From Clostridia bacterium (GTDB taxonomy: Bacteria; Bacillota; Clostridia; Oscillospirales; CAG-272), in assembly GCA_017461475.1 (NCBI GenBank), contig JAFTXX010000021.1, positions 62,001 to 126,000 of the forward strand: a DNA stretch of 64,000 nt, written 5' to 3'. Position numbers and translations under genes: made by a program. Each line of letters opens with the position of its first letter. Position 1 is the stretch's first letter. The notes under the pieces are model-generated. The model searched no databases and had not been told where the DNA came from. It saw only the letters and a program-made list of their open reading frames with translations. Of the stretch, positions 33,281-42,393 are shown piece by piece.

Positions 33281-33742
33281 CTAATCTAAGTTTTGTAAAT
33301 TATTATATAACTCATCAAATGATTTTTGCAATTTGCATCTGCCGAAAGAAAGTTCTTTATTCTCTCCGAACTCAAACAAAAAACATTTTGTCATCTCTTC
33401 TACTGTCTGCTCAAGTGCGGTGAAAAATTGTGAATAAGCAAAACGATATTCGGGTGTATCACAGGTAAAATTACTTTTAATCAATGACTCGGTAACTTGA
33501 TCTAACGGATACATTTTAAGGTGTAGCAATTCATGTACTATAACTTCTTCTATATTCTCTTGTTTGGGACATGTAGTGTTGAGTAAAAGTATCGCTTTTT
33601 GATCTGTGCAGTCAATTTTTATATCGCCCGTTTTAGACCAATTTACGTCATTAACTAATTCAAGGACTATATCCCAGTTAGGAGTAATACGAAGTTTTTT
33701 ACTCCATTTATCGACAATAAGTTTGAGTTCATTTTTATCCAT
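33281..33742 (-). CDS. HExxH metallopeptidase-like protein of unknown family
   Basis: A 153-residue soluble protein. The only clear motif is VIVHELLHLKM near residue 80, an HExxH-type zinc site followed by conserved acidic residues further on. No SprT zinc ribbon is seen. AGGGGTGA lies 6-7 nt upstream. A start 8 codons earlier would lie within the -10 element, so it is excluded. The three genes here (peptidase-like, pyrophosphatase-like, kinase-like) look like one small operon of unknown role. Confidence 0.6.
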   Translation of the reverse strand: MDKNELKLIVDKWSKKLRITPNWDIVLELVNDVNWSKTGDIKIDCTDQKAILLLNTTCPKQENIEEVIVHELLHLKMYPLDQVTESLIKSNFTCDTPEYRFAYSQFFTALEQTVEEMTKCFLFEFGENKELSFGRCKLQKSFDELYNNLQNLD

Positions 33743-33764
33743 TGCAATCACCCCTTTTATATTC

Positions 33765-33793
33765 ATTATAACATACCATTATATCACTTGCAA
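33765..33793 (-). promoter_or_regulatory. Promoter of the metallopeptidase-like operon
   Basis: Minus strand TTGCAA (33788-33793), 17-bp spacer, TATAAT (33765-33770). The -35 abuts the purL terminator. Confidence 0.75.
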
Positions 33794-33795
33794 CA

Positions 33796-33827
33796 AAAAC
33801 TCCGTACACATCGGTGTACGGAGTTTT
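33796..33827 (-). terminator. Terminator of the purine operon
   Basis: AAAACTCCGTACAC and its exact complement (14 bp) around a 4-nt loop, 8 bp after the purL stop. The T-run on the minus strand is short (TTTT then TG). Confidence 0.8.
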
Positions 33828-33834
33828 GAACATA

Positions 33835-36800
33835 TTACTTCTTAAAATATTCAACAGCGGATTTGAACATCTTGATGTCGTAGTCGCCGGGGACGTTTTT
33901 GTAAAGTCCTGCACCGATACGCTCGCTGTGTCCCATTTTACCGAATACTCTGCCGTCGGGAGACGTGATGCCCTCGATAGCGTACATGGAGCCGTTGGGA
34001 TTGAAGTGAATATCGTTTGTTGCATTACCGTCAAGGTCAACGTACTGGGTTGCAATCTGACCGTTTTCGGCAAGTTTCTTAATAAGCGATTCATCAGCGA
34101 CAAAGCGGCCTTCGCCGTGAGAGATCGGCACGGTGTAGACATCGCCGACTTCGGTGAGCGCAAGCCACGGAGACTTGTTAGACGCTACACGAGTGCGAAC
34201 GATGCGGGACTGGTGACGCGCAATCGCATTGAATGTCAAGGTCGGGCAATTCTCATCGGTGTCGATGATCTTACCGTAAGGAACAAGACCGAGTTTGATA
34301 AGTGCCTGGAAGCCGTTGCAGATACCGCACATAAGACCGTCGCGCTTTTCAAGAAGTTCGGTTACGCCTTCCTTGATTTCAGCGTTGCGGAAGAACGCGG
34401 TGATAAACTTACCGCTGCCGTCAGGCTCGTCGCCGCCGGAGAAGCCGCCGGGAATGAATACCATCTGCGACTCTTTGAGTTTGTTTGCAAAATCCTCAAC
34501 GCTCTTGCGGATACCGTCTGCAGAGAGGTTGTTGATAACAAATATCTCGGCATCTGCACCTGCGGCGCGAACAGCCTTTGCACTGTCAAACTCGCAGTTT
34601 GTACCGGGGAATGCAGGAATAAGAACGCGAGGCTTTGCAACTGCTATTGCAGGAGCAACACGCTCGGTAGCCTTGTAATTGAAATTGCATACTGGTGCAT
34701 CGGATGTGGGAATGTTGCAACTGAATACGCTCTCGAGTTTGTTCTCGTAAATATCGAGAATTTCGGAGAGGTCGAGCACTTCGTCACCCATGGTAATTTT
34801 ACCGTCGTCGGTAACAGTACCTACTACATATTTGCACTCAACATCCTCGGTAACTTCAAGCACAAAACTTGCGTAGCAATAGTCAAAAATTCCCTTAGCG
34901 CAAATATTACCATTGTAGTTGAAACCGAGACCGTTACCAAAGCACATCTTCATTACCGCCTCAGCGATACCACCCATACCGGGAGTATAAGCAGAAACCG
35001 CCTTGCCGCTACGAAGAAGTTCGGTAACCGTGTTAAATACCTTTATAAGGGACTCAGTCTTAGGGAGTCCGTTCTCGTCATATTCGGGAGCAATAAGAAC
35101 GACCTTGTTGCCTGCCTTTTTAAACTCGGGAGAAACTACATCCTGCACCTTACCGGTGGTAACAGCGAAAGAAACGAGGGTAGGAGGAACATCGAGGTCC
35201 TCAAACGAACCGCTCATCGAGTCCTTGCCGCCGATAGAACCGATGCCAAGTTCTTTCTGCGCTTCAAACGCGCCTAGAAGTGCGGCAAGAGGTTTGCCCC
35301 AACGCTTACCGTCTTTGCCCAGACGTTCAAAATATTCCTGGAAAGTGAGGTAAACATCTTCAAATGACGCGCCAGTGGCAATGAGTTTAGAAACCGACTC
35401 AACAACTGCGAGATATGCGCCGTGATAAGGGCTCTTTTCGGTGATGAAAGGATTGTATCCCCATGCCATAAATGAACAGTCATCGGTGTTCTTTTTCTCG
35501 ACAGATACTTTCTGTACCATCGCCTGAATAGGTGTAAGCTGATGCTTACCTCCGAAAGGCATGAGTACGGTGCCTGCGCCGATGGTGGAGTCAAAACGCT
35601 CGGAAAGTCCGCGCTTTGAACAGATATTGAGGTCATCTGCAAGGGCCTTGTAGTTTTCTACAAAACCGCCGTTTATTTCCTTGTCATACGCCTTGGGAGT
35701 TTCGGGAGTTACTGTAATATGCTTCTCTGCACCGTTGGAATTGAGAAAATCACGGCTGATATCAACAATTTTTTTACCGTTCCAGTGCATTACAAGACGA
35801 GCATCTTCCTGCACCTCTGCTACTTTGCATGCCTGAAGATTTTCGCTCTTTGCAAGTTCAAGGAAGCGGTTAAGATTTTCAGGTTCGATAACTACCGCCA
35901 TACGCTCCTGAGACTCGCTTATTGCGAGTTCTGTACCGTCGAGACCTTCATACTTTTTGGGAACTGCATTGAGGTCGATAACAAGACCGTCAGCAAGTTC
36001 ACCAATAGCAACCGAAACGCCGCCCGCACCAAAGTCGTTGCAGCGCTTGATCATGCGGCATGCTTCTGCGTTGCGGAAGAGACGCTGGAGTTTTCGCTCC
36101 TCGGGGGCATTACCCTTTTGAACCTCTGCGCCGCAAGTCTCAACAGAGTGAGCATTGTGTGCCTTGGAAGAACCTGTTGCACCGCCGATACCATCGCGGC
36201 CTGTGCTGCCGCCGAGAAGGATTACGATGTCACCGGGAACGGGGCGCTCACGGCGAACATTAGCAGCGGGAGCCGCGGCAACAACCGCGCCGATTTCCAT
36301 ACGCTTTGCGGCATAGCCGTCATGATAGATTTCATCTACGATACCCGTAGCGAGACCGATCTGGTTGCCGTATGAGGAGTAACCTGCCGCCGCTGTGGTA
36401 ACGATTTTTCTTTGAGGAAGTTTGCCCTTGATAGTTTCGCTTACGGACTTTAAGGGATTAGCCGCGCCTGTAACGCGCATTGCACCGTACACATATGCAC
36501 GTCCGGAAAGCGGGTCACGGATAGCTCCGCCGATACAAGTTGCAGCACCGCCGAAAGGCTCGATCTCGGTAGGATGGTTGTGCGTCTCGTTTTTGAAGAG
36601 CAAAAGCCAAGGCTCGCTCTTTCCGTCAACCTCGATGTCAATCTTTACGGTACAAGCATTGATTTCCTCAGATTCATCGAGTTTATCAAGTTTGCCGTGC
36701 TTTTTGAGATACTTTACAGCAACAGTTGCAAGATCCATAAGGCAGATAGGTTTAGTTCTGCCGAGTTCCTTACGGACTGCGATGTAATCCTCATATGCTT

Positions 36801-37527
36801 TTTGAAGCAGTTCATCCTCAAACTTAACATCGTCGATGATAGTCTGGAATGTAGTATGACGGCAATGGTCAGACCAATATGTATCGATCATGCGAATTTC
36901 GGTGATTGTGGGATCGCGATGCTCGCTCTTAAAATATTTCTGGCAGAAAGCGATATCCGCTTCATCCATTGCAAGACCGTAATCTTTTACAAACCCAGCA
37001 AGTCCGTCAGCATCCAAGGAAGTAAAACCGTCAAGAGTTTTTACCTCGGTGGGAACCGTGTACTGCATTTCAAGAGTTTCGGGCTTGTCAAGTGCGGCTT
37101 CACGAGCTTCTACGTGGTTGATAACATACTTTTTAATCTCTGTTACCTGTTCTGCGCTGAGGTTGCCGTAAAGAGCATAAACCTTTGCTGTGCGAACAGT
37201 AGGTCTGTCGCCCTGAGAGATAATCTGAATACACTGTGCAGCAGAATCTGCGCGCTGGTCAAACTGACCGGGGAGATATTCAACCGCGAACACGGTAGCG
37301 TCGCTGAGTGAAAGTTCATCGAAAACTACGTCTACCTGAGGTTCTGAAAATACAGTTCCTTTTGCATAGTCAAAAAGTTCCGCGGTGATGTTATCCGCAT
37401 CGTAGCGATTGATAACGCGAACATCGGTAAGAGAAGTGATACCAAGAAGAGTGCGCGCGTCGGAAAGAAGCGATTTTGCTTCGTTGGCATGTTCTTTTTT
37501 CTTTTCTACATAGACTCTATATACCAT
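33835..37527 (-). CDS. purL: Phosphoribosylformylglycinamidine synthase (single-chain)
   Basis: A 1230-residue all-in-one PurL of the clostridial long type. It makes FGAM from FGAR, glutamine and ATP. The N-terminal PurS-like part leads into two AIRS-like synthetase halves; WSDHCRHTTFQT and FKNETHNHPTEIEPFGGAATC mark the active site. The C-terminal glutaminase domain (from about 970, PRVLIPAFPGTNCE) has its nucleophile in GLMCGICNGFQ and the histidine in SHGEGRF. AAGGAG lies inside the end of purD, with only 1 nt between stop and start. It is the last gene of the operon. Confidence 0.96.
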   Translation of the reverse strand: MVYRVYVEKKKEHANEAKSLLSDARTLLGITSLTDVRVINRYDADNITAELFDYAKGTVFSEPQVDVVFDELSLSDATVFAVEYLPGQFDQRADSAAQCIQIISQGDRPTVRTAKVYALYGNLSAEQVTEIKKYVINHVEAREAALDKPETLEMQYTVPTEVKTLDGFTSLDADGLAGFVKDYGLAMDEADIAFCQKYFKSEHRDPTITEIRMIDTYWSDHCRHTTFQTIIDDVKFEDELLQKAYEDYIAVRKELGRTKPICLMDLATVAVKYLKKHGKLDKLDESEEINACTVKIDIEVDGKSEPWLLLFKNETHNHPTEIEPFGGAATCIGGAIRDPLSGRAYVYGAMRVTGAANPLKSVSETIKGKLPQRKIVTTAAAGYSSYGNQIGLATGIVDEIYHDGYAAKRMEIGAVVAAAPAANVRRERPVPGDIVILLGGSTGRDGIGGATGSSKAHNAHSVETCGAEVQKGNAPEERKLQRLFRNAEACRMIKRCNDFGAGGVSVAIGELADGLVIDLNAVPKKYEGLDGTELAISESQERMAVVIEPENLNRFLELAKSENLQACKVAEVQEDARLVMHWNGKKIVDISRDFLNSNGAEKHITVTPETPKAYDKEINGGFVENYKALADDLNICSKRGLSERFDSTIGAGTVLMPFGGKHQLTPIQAMVQKVSVEKKNTDDCSFMAWGYNPFITEKSPYHGAYLAVVESVSKLIATGASFEDVYLTFQEYFERLGKDGKRWGKPLAALLGAFEAQKELGIGSIGGKDSMSGSFEDLDVPPTLVSFAVTTGKVQDVVSPEFKKAGNKVVLIAPEYDENGLPKTESLIKVFNTVTELLRSGKAVSAYTPGMGGIAEAVMKMCFGNGLGFNYNGNICAKGIFDYCYASFVLEVTEDVECKYVVGTVTDDGKITMGDEVLDLSEILDIYENKLESVFSCNIPTSDAPVCNFNYKATERVAPAIAVAKPRVLIPAFPGTNCEFDSAKAVRAAGADAEIFVINNLSADGIRKSVEDFANKLKESQMVFIPGGFSGGDEPDGSGKFITAFFRNAEIKEGVTELLEKRDGLMCGICNGFQALIKLGLVPYGKIIDTDENCPTLTFNAIARHQSRIVRTRVASNKSPWLALTEVGDVYTVPISHGEGRFVADESLIKKLAENGQIATQYVDLDGNATNDIHFNPNGSMYAIEGITSPDGRVFGKMGHSERIGAGLYKNVPGDYDIKMFKSAVEYFKK

Positions 37528-37528
37528 T

Positions 37529-38797
37529 TTAGCACTCCTTTGCTTTCAGCGCTCTTGCGCCGATATCGTGACGGTAATATGCGTTTTCAAAATGAATCTT
37601 GTCGACAAGTCCGTATGCGGCTTTAATAGCGTTTGGCAATGTGTCGGCTACTTCGGTTGCGCCAAGTACACGACCGCCGTTTGTAACAAGTTTACCGTCC
37701 TTGATTGCCGCACCTGCAACATAAACCTTGTCGCTGATATCAGTGGGAATTGTAAGTTCAAATCCCTTTTCATATGCAGTGGGATAGCCTTTTGAAGCCA
37801 TAACTACGCAACAAGCATGTTTATTAGAGAATTTAACTTCAGTTTCTGCGAGTTTTCCGTCGGTAACAGCACGCATAACGGTGAGAAGGTCGCTTTCGAG
37901 AAGCGGCAGAACCACCTGCGTTTCGGGGTCGCCGAAACGGCAGTTGTACTCAATGACTTTAGGACCGTTAGGTGTGAGCATGAGTCCGAAATAGAGACAG
38001 CCTTTGAAAGCGCGTCCTTCGGCGTTCATTGCGTCGATAGTAGGCTTGAAAATAGTCCTCATACAAATCTCGGCAATTTCGGCAGTGTAATAAGGGTTAG
38101 GCGCAACAGTGCCCATACCGCCTGTGTTAAGTCCTGTATCGTTGTCACCCGCGCGCTTGTGGTCCATAGAAGAAATCATAGGAACAACAACATTACCGTC
38201 GGTAAACGAAAGCACCGAAACTTCGGGACCTGTAAGGAACTCTTCAATAACAACTCTGTCGCCGCTCTTGCCGAACACTTTATCCTGCATCATGGATTTT
38301 ACGGCGTCTTTTGCAGCTTCACGAGTTTCGGCGATAACAACGCCTTTGCCGAGCGCAAGACCGTCAGCCTTGATGACTGTGGGAATGGGAGCGCTGTCAA
38401 GATATTCAAGAGCCGCGTCCATATCGGTGAATACTTCATACGCCGCGGTAGGAATACCGTACTTTTTCATAAGGTCTTTGGAAAACACCTTACTGCCTTC
38501 GATAATCGCTGCATTCGCGCGAGGACCGAAGCAAGGAATTCCTTTTTCCTCAAGTGCGTCTACAGCACCGAGAACCAGGGGGTCGTCGGGTGCTACAATT
38601 GCATAATCAATTTTATTTTCGACAGCAAATTTTACGATCCCGTCGATATCTTTTGCTCCGATGTCTACGCAGGTTGCATCAGCGGCGATGCCGCCGTTGC
38701 CGGGAAGCGCGTAGATCTCAGAAACTTCTTTATTTTCTTTTATTTTCTTGATGATGGCATGCTCTCTGCCGCCACCGCCAACGACTAATACTTTCAT
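37529..38797 (-). CDS. purD: Phosphoribosylamine-glycine ligase
   Basis: A 422-residue ATP-grasp enzyme forming GAR from phosphoribosylamine and glycine. It begins MKVLVVGGGGREHAI, with NTGGMGTVAPNP and LYFGLMLTPNGPKVIEYNCR in the catalytic part, followed by FGDPETQ. GGAGG lies upstream. Its substrate phosphoribosylamine is normally made by PurF; see the note on the unusual PurF-like protein in this operon. Confidence 0.96.
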   Translation of the reverse strand: MKVLVVGGGGREHAIIKKIKENKEVSEIYALPGNGGIAADATCVDIGAKDIDGIVKFAVENKIDYAIVAPDDPLVLGAVDALEEKGIPCFGPRANAAIIEGSKVFSKDLMKKYGIPTAAYEVFTDMDAALEYLDSAPIPTVIKADGLALGKGVVIAETREAAKDAVKSMMQDKVFGKSGDRVVIEEFLTGPEVSVLSFTDGNVVVPMISSMDHKRAGDNDTGLNTGGMGTVAPNPYYTAEIAEICMRTIFKPTIDAMNAEGRAFKGCLYFGLMLTPNGPKVIEYNCRFGDPETQVVLPLLESDLLTVMRAVTDGKLAETEVKFSNKHACCVVMASKGYPTAYEKGFELTIPTDISDKVYVAGAAIKDGKLVTNGGRVLGATEVADTLPNAIKAAYGLVDKIHFENAYYRHDIGARALKAKEC

Positions 38798-38812
38798 CCT
38801 GCCTCCGAAGAA

Positions 38813-39997
38813 TTAATGATGGAACAGACGCATCTTAGTAAATGCCATTACCATGCCATACTTATTTGCGCAGTCAATAACGAGGTCATCGCGGATAGAT
38901 CCGCCGGGTTCTGCGATATACTTTACGCCGCTGCGCTTTGCTCGCTCGATGTTATCGCTGAACGGGAAGAACGCGTCGGAACCGAGAGCAACGCCATCGA
39001 TACCGTCAAGGTATGCGCGAATTTCCGCATCGGTAAGAGGCTCGGGTTGCTCTGTAAAATAGTTCTGCCAGATGCCGTCAGCGCAAACGTCTTCCTCATT
39101 GCGGTTGATATAACCGTCGATAACATTATCTCTGTCGGGTCTGCCAAGTTCGGGCTTGAAAGGAAGCGCGAGCACTTTCTCATGCTGACGAAGGAACCAT
39201 GTATCAGCCTTTGTGCCTGCAAGACGCGTGCAGTGAATTCTCGACTGCTGACCTGCGCCTACGCCGATCGCCTGACCGTCAACAGCATAGCATACGGAAT
39301 TAGACTGTGTATATTTAAGGGTAATAAGTGCGATTATAAGATCGCGAACTGCGCTTTCTGGCATATCCTTGTTTGCGGTAACGATTTCTGAAAGAAGCTC
39401 TTTGTTGATCTCAAAATTGTTTCTTCCCTGCTCGAAAGTGATACCGTAAACCTGCTTGCGCTCGATTTCAGCGGGAACGTAATTGGGGTCGATTTTTACG
39501 ATATTATAATTGCCTTTTCTCTTTGACTTGAGAATTTCAAGTGCCTCCGGCTCATAACCGGGGGCGATGATACCGTCGGAAACCTCGCGCTTGATAAGTT
39601 TAGCGGTAGTAACGTCACAAACATCGGAAAGCGCGACCCAGTCACCGAAGGAACACATACGGTCGGTGCCTCTTGCTCTTGCATATGCGCAAGCGAGAGG
39701 AGACTTATCAAGATCTTCGATGTCATCAACAAAGCAAGCTTTCTTGAGTTTATCGGAAAGCGGAATGCCTACAGCCGCAGAAGTAGGGCTGACGTGCTTA
39801 AAGGAAGTTACAGCGGGAAGACCAAGAGCTTCTTTAAGCTCCTTTACAAGCTGCCAACTGTTGAAGGCGTCAAGAAAGTTAATGTAACCGGGTCTGCCGC
39901 AAAGTATTTCGATAGGCAACTCCGAACCGTCCTGCATAAAAATCTTCGCAGGCTTCTGATTGGGGTTGCAACCATATTTAAGTTCAAATTCTTTCAT
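38813..39997 (-). CDS. purH: AICAR transformylase (PurH without the cyclohydrolase domain)
   Basis: A 394-residue protein equivalent to only the C-terminal transformylase half of bifunctional PurH. The catalytic Lys-His pair is in SFKHVSPTSAAVG, and TQSNSVCYAVDGQAIGVGAGQQSR is the characteristic substrate region. The N-terminal MGS-like IMP cyclohydrolase domain (about 190 residues) is missing. The next gene upstream, PurO, supplies that step. The ATG has GAGGT 5-6 nt upstream, within the PurO stop. A GTG four codons earlier is less likely. Confidence 0.93.
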   Translation of the reverse strand: MKEFELKYGCNPNQKPAKIFMQDGSELPIEILCGRPGYINFLDAFNSWQLVKELKEALGLPAVTSFKHVSPTSAAVGIPLSDKLKKACFVDDIEDLDKSPLACAYARARGTDRMCSFGDWVALSDVCDVTTAKLIKREVSDGIIAPGYEPEALEILKSKRKGNYNIVKIDPNYVPAEIERKQVYGITFEQGRNNFEINKELLSEIVTANKDMPESAVRDLIIALITLKYTQSNSVCYAVDGQAIGVGAGQQSRIHCTRLAGTKADTWFLRQHEKVLALPFKPELGRPDRDNVIDGYINRNEEDVCADGIWQNYFTEQPEPLTDAEIRAYLDGIDGVALGSDAFFPFSDNIERAKRSGVKYIAEPGGSIRDDLVIDCANKYGMVMAFTKMRLFHH

Positions 39998-40005
39998 ATT
40001 GTACC

Positions 40006-40722
40006 TCACGCGTTCTTGTTTACAATTCTCGTTTCGCTCTCGCCGCTGGCAATATCAATATATCTGACAAAGAGCGAAACCTTGTTGTCTTCGTTCAGAT
40101 TTGTCCAGATAAGGTCGGTAAGAGAATCAATGTCCATATTGGGAAGTTCGAGCGTTTTCGGCTCGCCCTCAAAGGAAGGCAGCGGATTGCCGTCACCGTT
40201 ATATGTATGAATGAATTTTGCCTTGCCGGCTATGGGAGAGGAGTATGCGTATGTAAATCTCTCGCAGGAACTGTCATCGCCCTCTGCACTCTTCAAAATC
40301 GACATCGCATAGTTCATTTCTCCGTTTTCGCAGTGAATGATACCGGAAATTCTGGGAGTGAAATTCGGCTTGTCGTCCTCAAACTCGCGAGTACGGAGTG
40401 CCTGCTCAAAGGTCATCTGCTTGTCCATCATATCATAAATAGTGTCAGTCTGATCGCCGTTGGTAACGATGGTCTTATTGCCGAGAACTCTGACAGGGTA
40501 ATAAATAATTAAATGCGGATCGGTCATCTTGGACTCGTCAAATGCCTTTGTACGCATAGCGTCACCCTCTGCGACAAACACGCGGTTGCGGCTATTCTCG
40601 CTTCTACCCATAATAAAGTAAGCGGTAACAGCCTTTTTTCCATCTGCACTTTTACCAATTATAATACCTCTGCCATGATATGCAAGAGAGTTAAGCTCAT
40701 TTGAAATTGATGAAATCTTCAT
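40006..40722 (-). CDS. purO: IMP cyclohydrolase, archaeal-type PurO family
   Basis: A 238-residue protein of the PurO (IMP_cyclohyd) family, first described in archaea, that closes FAICAR to IMP. It has the early signature YHGRGIIIGKS and FIMGRSENSRNRVF, followed by PHLIIYYPVRVL. It is not related to the MGS-fold cyclohydrolase of usual bacterial PurH. AGGAG lies 7-8 nt before the chosen ATG; a frame extending 11 codons earlier overlaps purN. Adjacency to the transformylase-only PurH strongly supports this role. Confidence 0.87.
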   Translation of the reverse strand: MKISSISNELNSLAYHGRGIIIGKSADGKKAVTAYFIMGRSENSRNRVFVAEGDAMRTKAFDESKMTDPHLIIYYPVRVLGNKTIVTNGDQTDTIYDMMDKQMTFEQALRTREFEDDKPNFTPRISGIIHCENGEMNYAMSILKSAEGDDSSCERFTYAYSSPIAGKAKFIHTYNGDGNPLPSFEGEPKTLELPNMDIDSLTDLIWTNLNEDNKVSLFVRYIDIASGESETRIVNKNA

Positions 40723-40736
40723 TTTTATTCTCCTAT

Positions 40737-41342
40737 CTAAAGAAGTTCGCTGCAAACTTTTTCAACCGACAAAGGAAGTATCTTCCACTCGGCAAGTCTC
40801 ATTACTCTTTTCTGCAATGTCTCAGGTGTATCATCCTCGCGGATAGCGACTGCCTTTTGCATTATTATCTCTCCGCCGTCGGGAACTTCATTTACAAAAT
40901 GCACGGTTGCACCCGTAACTTTAACACCGTATTTAAGTGCCGCCTCATGCACACGAAGACCGTAGAATCCCTCGCCGCAAAAAGAAGGGATAAGTGAAGG
41001 ATGTACATTAATTATGCGTCTCGGATATGTACTTGTAAATCTTTCACTGAGAATTACCATAAAGCCAGCAAGCACGATTATATCAATTTTGTTATCTTCA
41101 AGAAGTGTAATGAGATTGTTCTCAAAAGCCCTTTGACTTCCGCCGAGTTCTTTTTTTGAAACAACGGCTGTTTTGATATTTGCTTTTCTCGCTCTCTCAA
41201 GCGCATACGCATCCGCTTTATTAGAAATTACAAGTTCTATCTTGCCGCTTTTGATGATGCCTTTGTTTTGCGCGTTTATCAAAGCCTGTAAATTGGTGCC
41301 GCCGCCCGAAACTAAAACGGCAATTCGTTTTACCGTATTCAT
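40737..41342 (-). CDS. purN: Phosphoribosylglycinamide formyltransferase
   Basis: A 201-residue folate-dependent GAR transformylase. The N-terminal VLVSGGGTNLQAL, the catalytic asparagine/histidine in INVHPSLIPSF and the aspartate region VNEVPDGGEIIMQ are intact. Its ATG overlaps the purM stop by one base (TGATG). Confidence 0.95.
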   Translation of the reverse strand: MNTVKRIAVLVSGGGTNLQALINAQNKGIIKSGKIELVISNKADAYALERARKANIKTAVVSKKELGGSQRAFENNLITLLEDNKIDIIVLAGFMVILSERFTSTYPRRIINVHPSLIPSFCGEGFYGLRVHEAALKYGVKVTGATVHFVNEVPDGGEIIMQKAVAIREDDTPETLQKRVMRLAEWKILPLSVEKVCSELL

Positions 41343-42391
41343 CAGCAAAGCACCACGCCATCGTCACCTTTGACGATTTCACCGATAACATATGCATCCT
41401 CGCCGTTTGCACGGAGAATTTCCAGTGCGGTCTCTGTTTCAGTTGCGGGAACAACTATGCTCATACCAACACCCATATTATAAGTGTTATACATATCGCG
41501 CTCGGGAATGTTGCCTTTCTTTGCGATAAGGTCGAAAATAGGAAGTACCTTAACTGCAGATTTATCAATCTTTGCAGTGAGTCCCTTAGGAATGGAGCGC
41601 GGAATGTTTTCATAGAAACCGCCGCCAGTGATATGGCTGATGCCCTTAACGGTAACTTTTTCCAAGAGGGCAAGCACAGATTTAACATAAATCTTGGTAG
41701 GAGTAAGCAAAGTTTCTGCAACACTCTTGCCGCCGAGTTCCTCGCAAGGCTCATACAGAGATGCGGGATTATTGTCAATGTCAAAAACTTTACGCACGAG
41801 AGAGAAACCGTTGGAATGTACGCCGCTTGACGCAAGTGCAATTACTACATCGCCTTCTGCCATTTTTGTATTGTCCAAAATCTTTTTCTTGTCTACAATG
41901 CCGACAGCAAAGCCAGCAAGGTCATAATCTTCCACGGGCATCATACCGGGATGTTCTGCGGTTTCGCCGCCGATAAGCGCCGCACCGGACTGCACACATC
42001 CTTCGGCAACGCCGCCGACGATAGAAGCAATCTTTTCGGGAACATTTTTGCCGCATGCAATATAGTCGAGGAAGAACAATGGCTTTGCGCCAACGCAAAT
42101 GATATCGTTAACGCACATTGCAACGGCATCAATACCGATAGTATCATGCTTATCCATGAGAATTGCAAGTTTTACCTTGGTGCCACAACCGTCAGTACCG
42201 GAAACAAGCACCGGCTCCTCCATGCCTGCGACGGGCAATCCGAAGCAACCGCCAAAACCGCCAACATCATCAAGACAACCGGCATTCTTGGTACGTGCGA
42301 TATGCTTTTTCATAAGTTCAACTGCTTTGTAACCGGCAACAATATCAACGCCGGCTGCTGCGTAACTATCAGATTTAGATTGTGTGCTCAT
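41342..42391 (-). CDS. purM: Phosphoribosylformylglycinamidine cyclo-ligase
   Basis: A 349-residue AIR synthetase that closes the imidazole ring. It has YAAAGVDIVAGYKAVE near the start, DGCGTKVKLAILMDKHDTIG in the ATP-binding part, and ITGGGFYENIPRSIP in the C-terminal domain. AAAGGAA lies upstream of the ATG, which follows the purF stop by 2 nt. Confidence 0.95.
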   Translation of the reverse strand: MSTQSKSDSYAAAGVDIVAGYKAVELMKKHIARTKNAGCLDDVGGFGGCFGLPVAGMEEPVLVSGTDGCGTKVKLAILMDKHDTIGIDAVAMCVNDIICVGAKPLFFLDYIACGKNVPEKIASIVGGVAEGCVQSGAALIGGETAEHPGMMPVEDYDLAGFAVGIVDKKKILDNTKMAEGDVVIALASSGVHSNGFSLVRKVFDIDNNPASLYEPCEELGGKSVAETLLTPTKIYVKSVLALLEKVTVKGISHITGGGFYENIPRSIPKGLTAKIDKSAVKVLPIFDLIAKKGNIPERDMYNTYNMGVGMSIVVPATETETALEILRANGEDAYVIGEIVKGDDGVVLC

Positions 42392-42393
42392 TT

